Shown piece by piece: positions 28,206 to 36,775 of a DNA stretch of 64,000 bases. Numbering within the stretch: the stretch's first letter is position 1; the number at the start of each line of letters is the position of its first letter. The stretch comes from Mesorhizobium escarrei. GTDB taxonomy: Bacteria; Pseudomonadota; Alphaproteobacteria; Rhizobiales; Rhizobiaceae. A model generated the notes under the pieces. That model saw only the letters and a list, made by a program, of their open reading frames with translations. It ran no database searches and had not been told where the DNA came from. The stretch spans positions 1 to 64,000 of the forward strand of contig NZ_CAKXZT010000166.1 of assembly GCF_935825525.1 (NCBI RefSeq), given 5' to 3'. The position numbers and the translations under genes are program-made.

Positions 28206-29243
28206 ATGTCTCGTCCACCATTTACGCTGTTAGACCCTAGTGCCATCTCGTTTGGGGCGATGGGGTCGCAGGCTCAGATCCAGCCACTCCGATCAAAAAA
28301 ACAGTGGGCTACCGATCGCGCATTTCCGCTACCTCACGGATATCCCCACAGATATGACGAAAATGCCCCAACGCCGCTCAGCGCTGGGGTGACGATGTCG
28401 CACGCGATCTATATGGGATTGGGTCATCAGCGAACAACAAGATGTCAGGGATACCGGATGGGCTGCCTCCCCGCTCATGGGCGCATCGACTGCACTTCAT
28501 GCTACAGGGGCGAGAATGTCCTGTTCGGCCGTAGTCGTCGAGAGAGTCAGGATTGGCGCATCACTGCTAATCCTTTAGCCTGGGGTAACCCCAACGCCCG
28601 GATCATCATTCTCGGATTCTCGAAGGGACCGACCCAAGCTGAAAGCTTTGCAAGGACGCCTCATGACCAGATAGCTTACAAAGGAAGCCGTCCGAACGTC
28701 GGGCGAATTCTGGCACACGTGGGACTTGTGAAAAAAGGGACACGCGAATCCCAGGCAGCCGCGGTCGATTCTATGATCGCCGACAAGAACGGGCTGTTCC
28801 ACTTCGGCTCTCTTATCAGGTGCAGCGTTGAGCGTTACGACCGAGGGGAGCGGGAATGGAAAGGGTCGGGTGGCGGCATGCTCGATAGATTTGTCGCGAC
28901 ACCATTCGGCTCCGAGGTTGCCAGAAACTGCGCTTCCCGATTCTTGGTCAACCTTCCGAGGGCAACTAAGCTCGTCGTGATGTTCGGGATGGGATCACAC
29001 CAGAATTACGTCCGGGAGACACGCACCTTGCTCTCGGCCGTTCGCGGCAAAACCATGAGGGAGATCAATGCTGTGGCCTACGAGGATGACCTCATTACGG
29101 TTGTGCATGTAGAGCATTTTGCTTCACAGGGCGACCTAATCCCCCAGTGGCTCGGCGAAGGGAAATATCGCGATCATCCACGAAGCCAGTTTGGTAGGCT
29201 AGCCCGCGCTTCGGTGAATCGCGCAATCGATCGGTTCGCCTAA
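28206..29243 (+). CDS. Unrecognised protein with a Cys cluster and faint uracil-DNA-glycosylase-like features
   Basis: 345 residues, no confident family. A cysteine cluster lies near residues 80-100 (CQGYRMGCLPAHGRIDCTSC: C-x6-C-x8-C-x2-C). It is followed by NARIIILGFSKGPTQ, NVGRILAHVGL, FHFGSLIRCSVERYD, KLVVMFGMGSHQNYV and VVHVEHFASQGDLIPQWLGE. The order (a hydrophobic strand ending in a Gly turn, a helix for a bound partner, a second LG/FGMG strand, and a late V-HVEH strand) recalls the uracil-DNA-glycosylase superfamily. Some members of that superfamily bind a 4Fe-4S cluster through four cysteines. This is inference only. Codon use and GC look lower than in the flanking operons, consistent with transfer next to the IS91 relic. 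Confidence 0.6.
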   Translation: MSRPPFTLLDPSAISFGAMGSQAQIQPLRSKKQWATDRAFPLPHGYPHRYDENAPTPLSAGVTMSHAIYMGLGHQRTTRCQGYRMGCLPAHGRIDCTSCYRGENVLFGRSRRESQDWRITANPLAWGNPNARIIILGFSKGPTQAESFARTPHDQIAYKGSRPNVGRILAHVGLVKKGTRESQAAAVDSMIADKNGLFHFGSLIRCSVERYDRGEREWKGSGGGMLDRFVATPFGSEVARNCASRFLVNLPRATKLVVMFGMGSHQNYVRETRTLLSAVRGKTMREINAVAYEDDLITVVHVEHFASQGDLIPQWLGEGKYRDHPRSQFGRLARASVNRAIDRFA

Positions 29244-29591
29244 GTTGGTGGTTAGCAGCCGGACGCTGCGGTGGTGCCCCTAGCCGGGAGGCAAGATTTG
29301 AACCTTTTCAACGCTCAATTTCGAAAGTGGGACAGAATAGGCCATTCAAGATCCTTATCTTTTTCGTCGAGATTGTCTCACCGAAACCTAGCTAGGACAG
29401 GACCTCTTCGATGCCTGACCGGGACCAATCGATAGCGATCGACCGGCTAACTTGCACGGCAAAGGGGTCGCAAGTTCAAACCGTGCCGCTGTAGACGTCA
29501 CAGCATCGGAAAGGCTTGAAAGGGGCCGGAAGCGGATAGTCCGGTTGAAGGTTGGCGAGGCCGGAAATAAGACGATTGTGTTGGACGTAGT
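29244..29591. other. Intergenic in the accessory island, no gene recognised
   Basis: No convincing frame. Two patches resemble tRNA T-loops but no cloverleaf can be drawn around them. Confidence 0.35.
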
Positions 29592-29977
29592 TTACTCAGT
29601 TTCGCGCCGCATCACTTCGAGCTTGCTGTCGATCTTGACCGGGTTGTCATCTTGCCCGCCGAGGTTGATCGACTGATGCGGTCTGACATCCAGATGTTCC
29701 AGCACCCGGTTTATCGCGAACGGGTCTCCCTCAGCTGCCTTGATCGAAGGTTCAGCGCAATCTTGCGGCCGACCGGCATCTCCGCTTCCAGCTCGTCGGA
29801 CAGCGGGTTGTGCTCGTTTTTCAGGGCGATGTTGATGATCTTTTGCAGCTCGGTCTTGACGCTAACTGACCCTCTAGGCCGACCATCGGGACTACCGGAC
29901 TGGCCGGGTTGGAACGGACGCTTCAGGTTAGCGACGCGTCTCGCTATTCCTTCGGTGCTAGCGGTCGTTTTCTTCAC
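29592..29977 (-). pseudogene. DUF5681 (phage/mobile-element associated) protein, frameshifted
   Basis: The frame from 29977 reads KRPFQPGQSGSPDGRPRGS, the DUF5681 signature of small DNA-packaging-like or mobile-element proteins, through EMPVGRKIALNL. The family sequence then continues one base out of frame as IKAAEGDPFAINRVLEHLD and DNPVKIDSKLEVMRRETE to a TAA at 29592. A single frameshift near 29744 therefore breaks an otherwise complete gene. The HEPN-like gene begins about 40 bases away on the opposite strand. Confidence 0.65.
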
Positions 29978-30017
29978 TGCTCGGAATCATGAGTCAGGAA
30001 TGGTATGCTGGCAAGGT

Positions 30018-30740
30018 ATGGGCAAAAAACGGGGGATGGCACTGAACTCTCAGGGCTTCGACTTTGACAAGGCGACCGCAGAGCTTGTGCCGCTCCGTGA
30101 TTTTATTGACTTCGTGAACGCCCAGGTCGGCGTTTATATGGACTGTCTGTCCAGCTTTCGAGGCAACACCGTTCGGATCGAGCGTCAGGTGGCGCGGGTA
30201 AACCGGCCAAGGCCCGGGATGAAGGATGGGCATCCCGTCATGATAATGGAAAGCTTCGAGGACCCCTCGCAGCCGGATGCAATTCACCACCGCATCATTG
30301 CAGCCAGCGACTTCTTGAAGGCGAACCGGGACGGCGGATTTAGCCACCGGCAGATATGCTGGTCGATCATTGTATTCATGTTTGCTTATTGGGACGAGGA
30401 AATCCGGCCTCAGATCGCTAAGATACGCGAAATCGAGCCAAACGATCTTAAGGTGGATACCCTTGGCGACCTACGCATCCTCAGAAAATCAATTGTCCAT
30501 AACAAGGGCATTCTGACCCAAGCCGACCATGCGAAGCTCAAAGAGCTGGGCGACCTGGTGCAGCCGGAAAAGCGGATCGCATTATCCCATGATGACATGC
30601 AGAAGCTGTTCGCTCGGATAAAAAAGGCGATTGCTGTGCTCCTGTTGGAGAAAACCAAGGGCTTTCCCGGTGCGCCAGACCTTTCGGAGATCGCCAGCGT
30701 AGCGATTCAGAACGCTGGACCTCCCTACGGTGATGACTGA
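30018..30740 (+). CDS. HEPN-like protein with an RX4H motif
   Basis: 240 residues, mostly helical, no confident family. Around residue 155 it has LRILRKSIVHNKGIL, in which R-K-S-I-V-H fits the R-X4-6-H active-site motif of HEPN endoribonucleases. It is preceded by a long helix (ICWSIIVFMFAYWDEEIRPQ) as in HEPN domains. An N-terminal helical region (DFIDFVNAQVGVYMDCLSSF) and a Lys-rich C-terminal helix flank it. HEPN proteins commonly cut RNA in toxin-antitoxin and abortive-infection systems. The next gene, an Abi-alpha-like protein, begins 15 bases later. The start may be the ATG at 30018 or at 30036. The assignment rests on motif and context only. Confidence 0.55.
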   Translation: MGKKRGMALNSQGFDFDKATAELVPLRDFIDFVNAQVGVYMDCLSSFRGNTVRIERQVARVNRPRPGMKDGHPVMIMESFEDPSQPDAIHHRIIAASDFLKANRDGGFSHRQICWSIIVFMFAYWDEEIRPQIAKIREIEPNDLKVDTLGDLRILRKSIVHNKGILTQADHAKLKELGDLVQPEKRIALSHDDMQKLFARIKKAIAVLLLEKTKGFPGAPDLSEIASVAIQNAGPPYGDD

Positions 30741-30755
30741 ATTCGAGGGCGACCA

Positions 30756-31460
30756 ATGATTAGCGACGAAGAAGCAAAGGCGGCTCAGGAGCTTGCTAAG
30801 CTAGGCCAGAAGAGCGTCGAGGCGGCGTCTGACGCGGGTGGCTGGCTGACCAAAACCTTCGGCAAAGCCTTTGACCACATGTCGGAGGCTTTCGCTGATA
30901 AAGCTGCAGCCTACCGGGTTCGCAATCGCGCAACCGTCGTTGCAAAAACTCGCGCGCATCTGGAAAAGCTGGGAGTGACAGACTTTAAGGCCATCGACTT
31001 CCGCAACGGAATTCCTTTGCTGGAAAGCATCTCTGACGAGCCTGAGGAATCGGTCCAGGACTTGTGGGCAGCCTACCTTGCTAACGCTCTGGACTCTTCC
31101 CAGCAATCGGTTGTCATCAATCGCCTCATCATCAACGTGATCAAGAATCTTGAGCCGACCGACCTCCCTGTGATCCGGCGTCTAGCGGCCGAGGACCTTT
31201 CCATTCCCGTCCACGACCCGATACGCCTAGACCACGAGCACTTTTCGGTTGAGGAGCCAGACCTTTCGAACACTTTCGCGAGACTGACAGCGTTGGGTCT
31301 GTTCGCGTTCGAGAATAGCGGCAGCGTTGGATTTGCGCCTGACCCAGAATGGAAAGTAGCGTGCCAGATGGAGGTTAACACCGAGCTTGGCGAGTTCCGG
31401 GCAACGCCTCTCCTGATGTTGTTCAACCGGTCTATCCAGCAACCACCGTCGTCAAACTAG
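30756..31460 (+). CDS. Abi-alpha (DUF4393) family protein
   Basis: 234 residues. The N-terminal helix AAQELAKLGQKSVEAASDAG followed by GWLTKTFGKAFDHM and the central IPLLESISDEPEESVQDLWA with AAYLANALDS are the pattern of DUF4393/Abi-alpha proteins, which occur in abortive-infection-type loci. A GAGGG ribosome site precedes the ATG. With the HEPN-like gene 15 bases upstream it forms a two-gene unit. The C-terminal third (FARLTALGLFAFENSG) looks like a winged or helical extension. Biochemical role in the family is not established; a sensor or antitoxin for the HEPN partner is one possibility. Confidence 0.7.
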   Translation: MISDEEAKAAQELAKLGQKSVEAASDAGGWLTKTFGKAFDHMSEAFADKAAAYRVRNRATVVAKTRAHLEKLGVTDFKAIDFRNGIPLLESISDEPEESVQDLWAAYLANALDSSQQSVVINRLIINVIKNLEPTDLPVIRRLAAEDLSIPVHDPIRLDHEHFSVEEPDLSNTFARLTALGLFAFENSGSVGFAPDPEWKVACQMEVNTELGEFRATPLLMLFNRSIQQPPSSN

Positions 31461-31490
31461 CACAGATCACCAGCGAATATCGTCATTCGG

Positions 31491-31823
31491 CTAGGTGGTC
31501 AGCTTCACCGTGTTTCTGCCGGGGCCAATGTGACGGCGCACAATGCGTGCCATTTCCGACAAGCCATGTGCTTCTAGACTAAGAGCCAGTTCGGGCAACT
31601 GATGGGCCAGCCCGTTCGATTTCAAGAATTCGACTACAACCGGAACCAGACTTTCAATCTGGTCGGGAGCTTCTACAGCCTGGGCACGCAACCTTTCAGC
31701 AACGATGCTCTGTCTCTGAAATTCACCGGTGGGGTCCGCCTCGGGCATGAGAGTTGACACCTTCGGCCATGTCGGCTTCCAGACGAACAGAATTTCGGGC
31801 TCAACGTCCGAGATGCGGCGCAA
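31491..31823 (-). CDS. Hypothetical protein
   Basis: About 110 residues from a TTG at 31823; no family recognised. The frame stays coding-like upstream (IILKSDFRRATALRRISD) without an ATG, so the N-terminus may lie a little further upstream at a rare start, or be lost. The C-terminal half is helical (VPVVVEFLKSNGLAHQLPEL, LSLEAHGLSEMARIVRRHIG). It converges on the Abi-alpha gene with 30 bases between the stops. A short coding-like frame (ITGQLKPSDSITRSDLLQTF) lies just upstream on the same strand, ending near its start, and may be the damaged remainder of an upstream partner. Confidence 0.5.
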   Translation of the reverse strand: MRRISDVEPEILFVWKPTWPKVSTLMPEADPTGEFQRQSIVAERLRAQAVEAPDQIESLVPVVVEFLKSNGLAHQLPELALSLEAHGLSEMARIVRRHIGPGRNTVKLTT

Positions 31824-31863
31824 AGCTGTCGCCCGTCGGAAGTCGCTCTTCAGTATGATTGTC

Positions 31864-32769
31864 CCTTGATCTCTCCTTTAGGGAAGGTCTGCAATAGGTC
31901 GGAACGGGTAATTGAGTCGGACGGCTTGAGCTGCCCCGTGATCTCAATCGCGAGCCCGGCTTAGTCCACCATCTTGTAGGCGCTGCCGGCGTTGACCGCG
32001 TTTCGATCCCGTGAGCGGTAACACCTTTCGACGTTCTTTCATGTTATCCGATGACGCGCATCATGACGCTGAAGGGCTGAGCGAACTCTTGGCGCCCGAC
32101 GCTCAATATGCCTGCCTTGACAGGTGCCCAACGTATCGTCGACCCGTCGCGCTTCACGCAGGGGGTGGTTTAACATCCACAAGCATATTGCAACGCGTTG
32201 CATTTCATTTTGGTGTTGAAGATGCGCAACCCCAGTTCTGCGGCGATACTCGAATAGCCCGCGACCTTGACCCAGCTTTTCGCTTTGCTGCCTCGCTTTC
32301 GACCCCAGGAGACAGCCCGCAATCTTCTCAGAAATATCCTTCGATAATGCGCTTGCAGAACCGGCAGAAACAGCAGCGTCAAGGTATGCCGCACTCAGCC
32401 GCTGAAAGCGGTTTTGCAACGGGTTGCACCAAGCTGGCCTTCGGTAAGGCTAGGGCGCCGAGTCTCTCGTCGGCTAAGGTGCCAATTGGTGCCAAATGAA
32501 CCCGCAATCTATCTACATTCGTCCTCGTGCTGAAGCATGGCTCAACTCCCGCCAACTGTTCGTTCTTTTCGGTGTAGCCCTGCCCCATGAAGGGGCGGCT
32601 GCGGACGGAGGGCCGTCATGATGTCGGTCGGGAGGATATCGACACCACGACGGCAAAATCGTCAGGCGACGAGAACGAACATCCGGTTCACCGCAACTAC
32701 GATCGTCGGCGGATCGGCCATCCGGCTCAGGCCTCTGTCGGCATCGAACCAACAGCCAGTGCCAGCCCG
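31864..32769. other. Accessory-island DNA without an intact gene
   Basis: The minus strand shows short coding-like stretches broken by stops, for example GLAIEITGQLKPSDSITRSD near 31900 and RMADPPTIVVAVNRMFVLVA near 32700, but no family is recognised. Two copies of a 14-base palindrome occur (separate entry). This looks like decayed accessory sequence. Confidence 0.4.
32189..32428. repeat. Pair of 14-bp palindromes TGCAACGCGTTGCA
   Basis: A perfect palindrome TGCAACGCGTTGCA at 32189-32202 and a one-mismatch copy TGCAACGGGTTGCA at 32415-32428, 226 bases apart. The sequences between are not obviously related. Such pairs can be operator, resolvase or partition sites. Confidence 0.5.
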
Positions 32770-33261
32770 TCAAACGGCGTTTGTGTGGAACATAACCTTC
32801 CAATCGCCGTCTTGGCATACCGTCCCCAACTGATTTCGCACCTCGACCCAGAAGGTGACGATTCCGCGGTTCGGGTCGGAGGTCAGCCGCACAGCATCGA
32901 CACGCTGATAGACATGAATCGTATCGCCCATCTTTACGGGAGCTTTCAGGTTCCAGGTCATGCCGAGAAAGGCGATAGCCGTACCCTCCTTAAGGCCGAG
33001 ACGGAATTCCAAGCCCGTCGCGATGGCGAAAACGGCAGGTCCGTGCAGGATTCGCGTTCCGAAGGGTGACCGCTTCGCAAACTCTTCGTCCGTATGGACG
33101 GGATTGTAATCGCCGGTCAGCCCCGCAAACATAACGATGTCTGCTTCCGAGATCGTTCGACGCGGTGTCAGCCAGCTCTGTCCGACTTTGAAATCATCGA
33201 AAAACAATGCGTTCGGCCCAACCGTGATTTTTGGGCCTTCCTGCTTCGTGCGGGCATCCAT
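32770..33261 (-). CDS. MaoC-family dehydratase
   Basis: 163 residues of a hot-dog-fold enoyl-CoA hydratase-like protein. The catalytic Asp/His pair lies in FAGLTGDYNPVHTDEEFA and the family segments FGTRILHGPAVFAIATGL and KAPVKMGDTIHV follow. Members hydrate 2-enoyl-CoA or dehydrate 3-hydroxyacyl-CoA. AGGAG lies six bases before the ATG. It marks the left edge of the catabolic region and has a TTCGAC-type box about 100 bases upstream. The length is normal. Confidence 0.9.
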   Translation of the reverse strand: MDARTKQEGPKITVGPNALFFDDFKVGQSWLTPRRTISEADIVMFAGLTGDYNPVHTDEEFAKRSPFGTRILHGPAVFAIATGLEFRLGLKEGTAIAFLGMTWNLKAPVKMGDTIHVYQRVDAVRLTSDPNRGIVTFWVEVRNQLGTVCQDGDWKVMFHTNAV

Positions 33262-33360
33262 GGGTCTCTCCTGATTTCCGGTATTTATGCCATCCTCGCG
33301 AATGCGCGAAATTGCCAGACGATGCGCAGGGGGCAGATTACATACTTTTAAGACTTAATT

Positions 33361-33379
33361 TTCGACCAATGAGTTAGTT
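33361..33379. promoter_or_regulatory. Operator-like box upstream of the MaoC gene
   Basis: TTCGACCAATGAGTTAGTT lies in an AT-rich stretch about 100 bases upstream of the MaoC start. It resembles boxes at 33614 and 41407. A role as binding site for a TetR regulator of this region is inferred. Confidence 0.4.
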
Positions 33380-33382
33380 TTG

Positions 33383-33574
33383 TCAAGCGATGAAAACCTT
33401 GGGGTGGCGATGCCCTGTGTTCACGACAGCGATGGCCGATGAGAAGTCGATGTAGCGGCATCCCTCGATTTCCCAGATCTCTGCATTCTCAGCACGAGCG
33501 GCGTAGACCGTTGTTGTCGCGCCAACACCGCGGGAGATGGCGGCCGATCGATAATTGGCGCATCTGTTGAGCAT
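33383..33574 (-). pseudogene. 4-aminobutyrate aminotransferase (GabT) N-terminal fragment
   Basis: The frame gives RGVGATTTVYAARAENAEIW followed by EIEGCRYIDFSSAIAVVNTG and HRHPK, the first part of class III aminotransferases of the GabT type. It stops after about 60 codons; the PLP-binding part is absent. It is a truncated gene at the edge of the catabolic region. Confidence 0.7.
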
Positions 33575-33613
33575 TTCGTTCTTTTTTAGCGGGCGAACTC
33601 CAGGATCCAGATT

Positions 33614-33632
33614 TTCGACTAATTAGTCAAAT
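33614..33632. promoter_or_regulatory. Operator-like box with perfect 12-bp palindrome
   Basis: TTCGACTAATTAGTCAAAT; the core GACTAATTAGTC at 33617-33628 is a perfect palindrome. It lies upstream of both the GabT fragment and the thioesterase gene. It shares the TTCGAC-(C/T)-AGT pattern with the 33361 and 41407 boxes. Confidence 0.45.
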
Positions 33633-33851
33633 ATAAAATCTTGCAAGTCAAACCAATTCGCCTTAGGCAGCAGCTTGGCTCCTCATTGGCTGCATCCCAA
33701 TGCGATGCCACTCAGAACCCAAAAAGACTTTTAACTTGACTGTTGAGTATGCTGGAGTGCGAACGGGCGCGCTTGCGGCCTGGGAAACCAAGACGTTAGT
33801 TCTTCCAGTCCCTCCGCACAGGAAGAGCCATTCAGATGGAAGGGGAATTGT

Positions 33852-34265
33852 ATGCGGACCTATTCGGGCGTCGTCTATCCCGCGCAGACCGATGCGATGG
33901 GCCATATGACGGTTCAGTACTATGTCGCGGCGTTCGACCAAGCGATGTGGCATCTGGTTCACGCGCTCGGATACCGACCTGAATGGCAGACGGAGCGCGG
34001 AGAAGGTTGGGCCGACGTACGCCATGACGTGACGTTCTCCAAGGAGCTGCGTGTCGGCGGCCTGTTTTGGGTCGAGAGCTCTGTCGTCGCGATCGGCAAG
34101 ACATCCCTTTCGACGCGTCATCGGCTTTTCGACCCCGGCGGCGAGCTTTCGTCCACCGACGACGTGAAGTCGGTCTACTTCGACCTCAACGGGCGGAAGG
34201 CGCTTCCGCTGCCCGAACAAATTCGGATGTCAGCGAACGACCGCCTGACCGATGCACGCGGTTAA
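33852..34265 (+). CDS. Hot-dog acyl-CoA thioesterase (4-hydroxybenzoyl-CoA thioesterase-like)
   Basis: 137 residues. The active-site segment YPAQTDAMGHMTVQYYVAAF has the Asp-x-x-Gly-His-x pattern of the 4HBT family (usually D-x-x-G-H-V-N). The later strands (DVTFSKELRVGGLFWVESSV) also fit. GGAAGGGG lies six bases before the ATG. It would release free acids from CoA thioesters. It stands between the MaoC gene and the GMC dehydrogenase, which is on the opposite strand. The length is normal. Confidence 0.85.
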   Translation: MRTYSGVVYPAQTDAMGHMTVQYYVAAFDQAMWHLVHALGYRPEWQTERGEGWADVRHDVTFSKELRVGGLFWVESSVVAIGKTSLSTRHRLFDPGGELSSTDDVKSVYFDLNGRKALPLPEQIRMSANDRLTDARG

Positions 34266-34345
34266 CGTCGATCGGAAAAGGTCAGCGAGGGAGACTTTCT
34301 CCTAAGGCATTCCAGCTGCTCTACGCACTTTGAACGGAATGGAAC

Positions 34346-36001
34346 CTATTGAGTTTTGGCTCGGTAAAACGCCGCGTCGGACGGCGGCAGCGAGGTCCGT
34401 CTGATGAGATCCGCCGCCTTCTCCGCGATCATGATCGTGGGAGCGTTCGTGTTGCCGTTCGTCACCTCGGGCATGACCGACGCATCGATAACACGCAACT
34501 TGTCGATCCCGTGAACCTTGAGGTCTCCATCCACTACAGCGCGGCTGTCGCTTCCCATCTTGCAGGTGCCGACGTAGTGATAGCCGCTCTCAGCGTGATT
34601 GCGAATGAATTCGTCGAGGCGAGCGGTGCCGGAAATGTCGAATCCAGGCTTTAGCTCCTTTCCCCTGTAAGGGCGCAGCGCGTCCTGTTGGAGTATTTCG
34701 CGCGATAGCCGAATGGCGTTCCGTGAATCCACCCAATCCTCTTCCTCCGCCAGATAGTTCGGCTGGATGGCAGGATAGTCTCTTGGTCGGGACGATCTCA
34801 GTGATACCGTGCCGCGGCTCTTCGGACGCTGCGGTCCAAGATGTACCTGGAAACTGTGACCGGGAGCGGAAAGCCGTCCGGAATACTCCGCGGCCAAGCC
34901 CACGAAATGAAGTTGGACGTCCGGCCATGGTTTATCCGGAGAGCTCCTGACGAAGCCACCTGCTTCGAAGAAGTTGGATGCGCCAAGGCCAGTCTTTGTG
35001 GCGTACCATTGCACGCCGATCTTCGCCTGGTTGAGCGGCTTCGTCGCCTCAAAATACGAGAGCGGCTTGGTGCATTCATAAGCTACGATGTATTCGAGGT
35101 GGTCCCCGAGATTCTGTCCGACGCCGGGCAGGTCCAACACGACGTCGATTCCGTGTCGCCTCAGCGCATCGGCGTCGCCGATGCCGGACAGCATGAGTAG
35201 CTGCGGCGACTGGATCGCTCCCGCGCTCAGAAGGACCTCGCGCTCCGCCTGCACGGTGCGTATCGCGTTTTCGCTCTTGAACTCGACACCTCTTGCCACC
35301 CCACCGTCGACGACGATCTTCGAAACCAGCGCTCCAGTTACGAGCTCCAGGTTCGGCCGCCTCATCGCCGGGTGCAGATAGGCGCGGGCGGCGCTTTCCC
35401 GGACTCCGTTATGCACGGTCATGTCCATGCGCCCGAAGCCCTCCTGGCGGTATCCGTTCATGTCGCCGGCGGGCGCGTACCCGGCCTGGTAGGCGGCCTC
35501 CAGAAAAATCTGGTACAGCGGGCTCCGGGCGATCCCCTTGGTGACGTGCAGCGGACCGTCTCCGCCCCTGTATTCATCCGCACCCTGGTCGTAGGTTTCG
35601 GAACGGCGGAAGTAGGGCAGGCAGTGCGCATAGGACCAGTGCGCCAGCGCCTGATCCTTCGCCCAGTTGTCGAAGTCCATGGGATTGCCTCGAACATAGA
35701 CCATGCCGTTGATCGTGGATGAGCCGCCGAGGACTTTGCCGCGGAAGAGCGGAATACGGCGGCCGCCGAGCGCGGCAACCGGCTCGGAGACGAATTGCCA
35801 GTTGTAGGTCTTGCCGTTCAGGGGGTAGACCAGCGCGGCAGGCATTTGAATCCGAAAATCCCACCACCTGTCCGGCCCGCCGGCTTCGATCACCAGAACG
35901 CTCGTGTCGGGATCTTCCGTCAATCGGCTTGCAAGGACGCAGCCGGCGGAACCCGCTCCTATGATGATATAGTCATATGCTGCTTTTCCGCCATCCGACA
36001 T
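34346..36001 (-). CDS. GMC-family FAD alcohol/choline dehydrogenase
   Basis: 551 residues. FAD-binding YDYIIIGAGSAGCVLASRL at the N-terminus, GMC signature 1 (KVLGGSSTINGMVYVRGNP), signature 2 (LSAGAIQSPQLLMLSGIG) and a C-terminal active-site region with YHYVGTCKMG (catalytic His) and TNGNTNAPTIMIAEKAADL. Members oxidise alcohols such as choline or long-chain alcohols. Ribosome site GGAGG supports the ATG at 36001; the preceding TTG is unlikely. A second GMC enzyme lies at 41.6 kb on the other side of the Liv-type transporter, so the two may act on related substrates. Confidence 0.92.
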   Translation of the reverse strand: MSDGGKAAYDYIIIGAGSAGCVLASRLTEDPDTSVLVIEAGGPDRWWDFRIQMPAALVYPLNGKTYNWQFVSEPVAALGGRRIPLFRGKVLGGSSTINGMVYVRGNPMDFDNWAKDQALAHWSYAHCLPYFRRSETYDQGADEYRGGDGPLHVTKGIARSPLYQIFLEAAYQAGYAPAGDMNGYRQEGFGRMDMTVHNGVRESAARAYLHPAMRRPNLELVTGALVSKIVVDGGVARGVEFKSENAIRTVQAEREVLLSAGAIQSPQLLMLSGIGDADALRRHGIDVVLDLPGVGQNLGDHLEYIVAYECTKPLSYFEATKPLNQAKIGVQWYATKTGLGASNFFEAGGFVRSSPDKPWPDVQLHFVGLAAEYSGRLSAPGHSFQVHLGPQRPKSRGTVSLRSSRPRDYPAIQPNYLAEEEDWVDSRNAIRLSREILQQDALRPYRGKELKPGFDISGTARLDEFIRNHAESGYHYVGTCKMGSDSRAVVDGDLKVHGIDKLRVIDASVMPEVTNGNTNAPTIMIAEKAADLIRRTSLPPSDAAFYRAKTQ

Positions 36002-36040
36002 CAATTGCCTCCAAAACGCATCGTTGTTCGTGACTGGTGG

Positions 36041-36775
36041 CTAGAGCCATGCAATGGGCGTCGCGGCGAATCCGAAGCGCAGCACGCTCTCAATTTTCCT
36101 CGGCCGTGACCAGATTTCCGGCATGTCGTCAGGGTATGCGGCGGCCCGATCGGCTATCGTCGAAAGGCGCCGCGACATCTCCTCGCAGAGGACCGATCGC
36201 CCCAGGCTGGACGCCCAGGTGGCGCAGGCAAGCTCGATCGTGCCCAGACCGGGAAGGCGAGCCGATAACCTGCCGCGCCATTCATCGGCGATCGCTGACG
36301 CCTCGGCCAGCGCCCCGGATGTCTCGCCGCCTGCCTGCAGTACCATGGCGTGGAAAAACCTGCCCTTCAGGCGGCTTGCCTCCCCCCATTGGGCCAAGGC
36401 GCCCTGTTCCACGCTCCGATAGTATTCGGCATGCCGGCTGGCCAAGCGCATATGGAACGCATTCGATCTGGGCGTCAGGAGCGGCCTCGCAACCATGTCA
36501 GACGCAAGCACGACACCCCATCGCCGTTCAGCCTCCTCCGCCATCTCGAGCGCAAGGCCGAGCCCGCCGAGCTTGAAGGCGCAGATGGAACTCAGGTGGC
36601 GCGCGACGGCGGTGGCCACCTCGCGTTCGGTGTCCGGAAGAGAGCTCAGGTCTTGGTCTCTGACCGTAGCCTGCAAGCTCCCCCCGGACTTGACCAGCTG
36701 GCACCACGCCCAGAGGCGGTCGATGGCATCATCGCCAGGACTGCTTTCAGACTCCAATGTAGGCGACACGGACAT
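36041..36775 (-). CDS. Hypothetical helical protein, coupled to livF
   Basis: 244 residues, strongly helical and rich in Ala, Arg and Glu (SSICAFKLGGLGLALEMAEE, ARLPGLGTIELACATWASSL). The start overlaps the 3' end of the livF gene by 29 bases in another frame, so it belongs to the transporter operon. No family is recognised. The pattern of repeated helices could be TPR-like. It sits at the end of the operon, between the transporter and the GMC dehydrogenase. Confidence 0.6.
   Translation of the reverse strand: MSVSPTLESESSPGDDAIDRLWAWCQLVKSGGSLQATVRDQDLSSLPDTEREVATAVARHLSSICAFKLGGLGLALEMAEEAERRWGVVLASDMVARPLLTPRSNAFHMRLASRHAEYYRSVEQGALAQWGEASRLKGRFFHAMVLQAGGETSGALAEASAIADEWRGRLSARLPGLGTIELACATWASSLGRSVLCEEMSRRLSTIADRAAAYPDDMPEIWSRPRKIESVLRFGFAATPIAWL

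Noticed and set aside
29270-29500. Possible tRNA remnants
   Set aside because: Patches like AGATTTGAACC and AAGTTCAAACC resemble T-loops, but no acceptor or anticodon stems can be paired around them.
32039-32419. 126-codon minus-strand frame near the palindrome pair
   Set aside because: No ribosome site, no recognisable domain, and the second half looks random.
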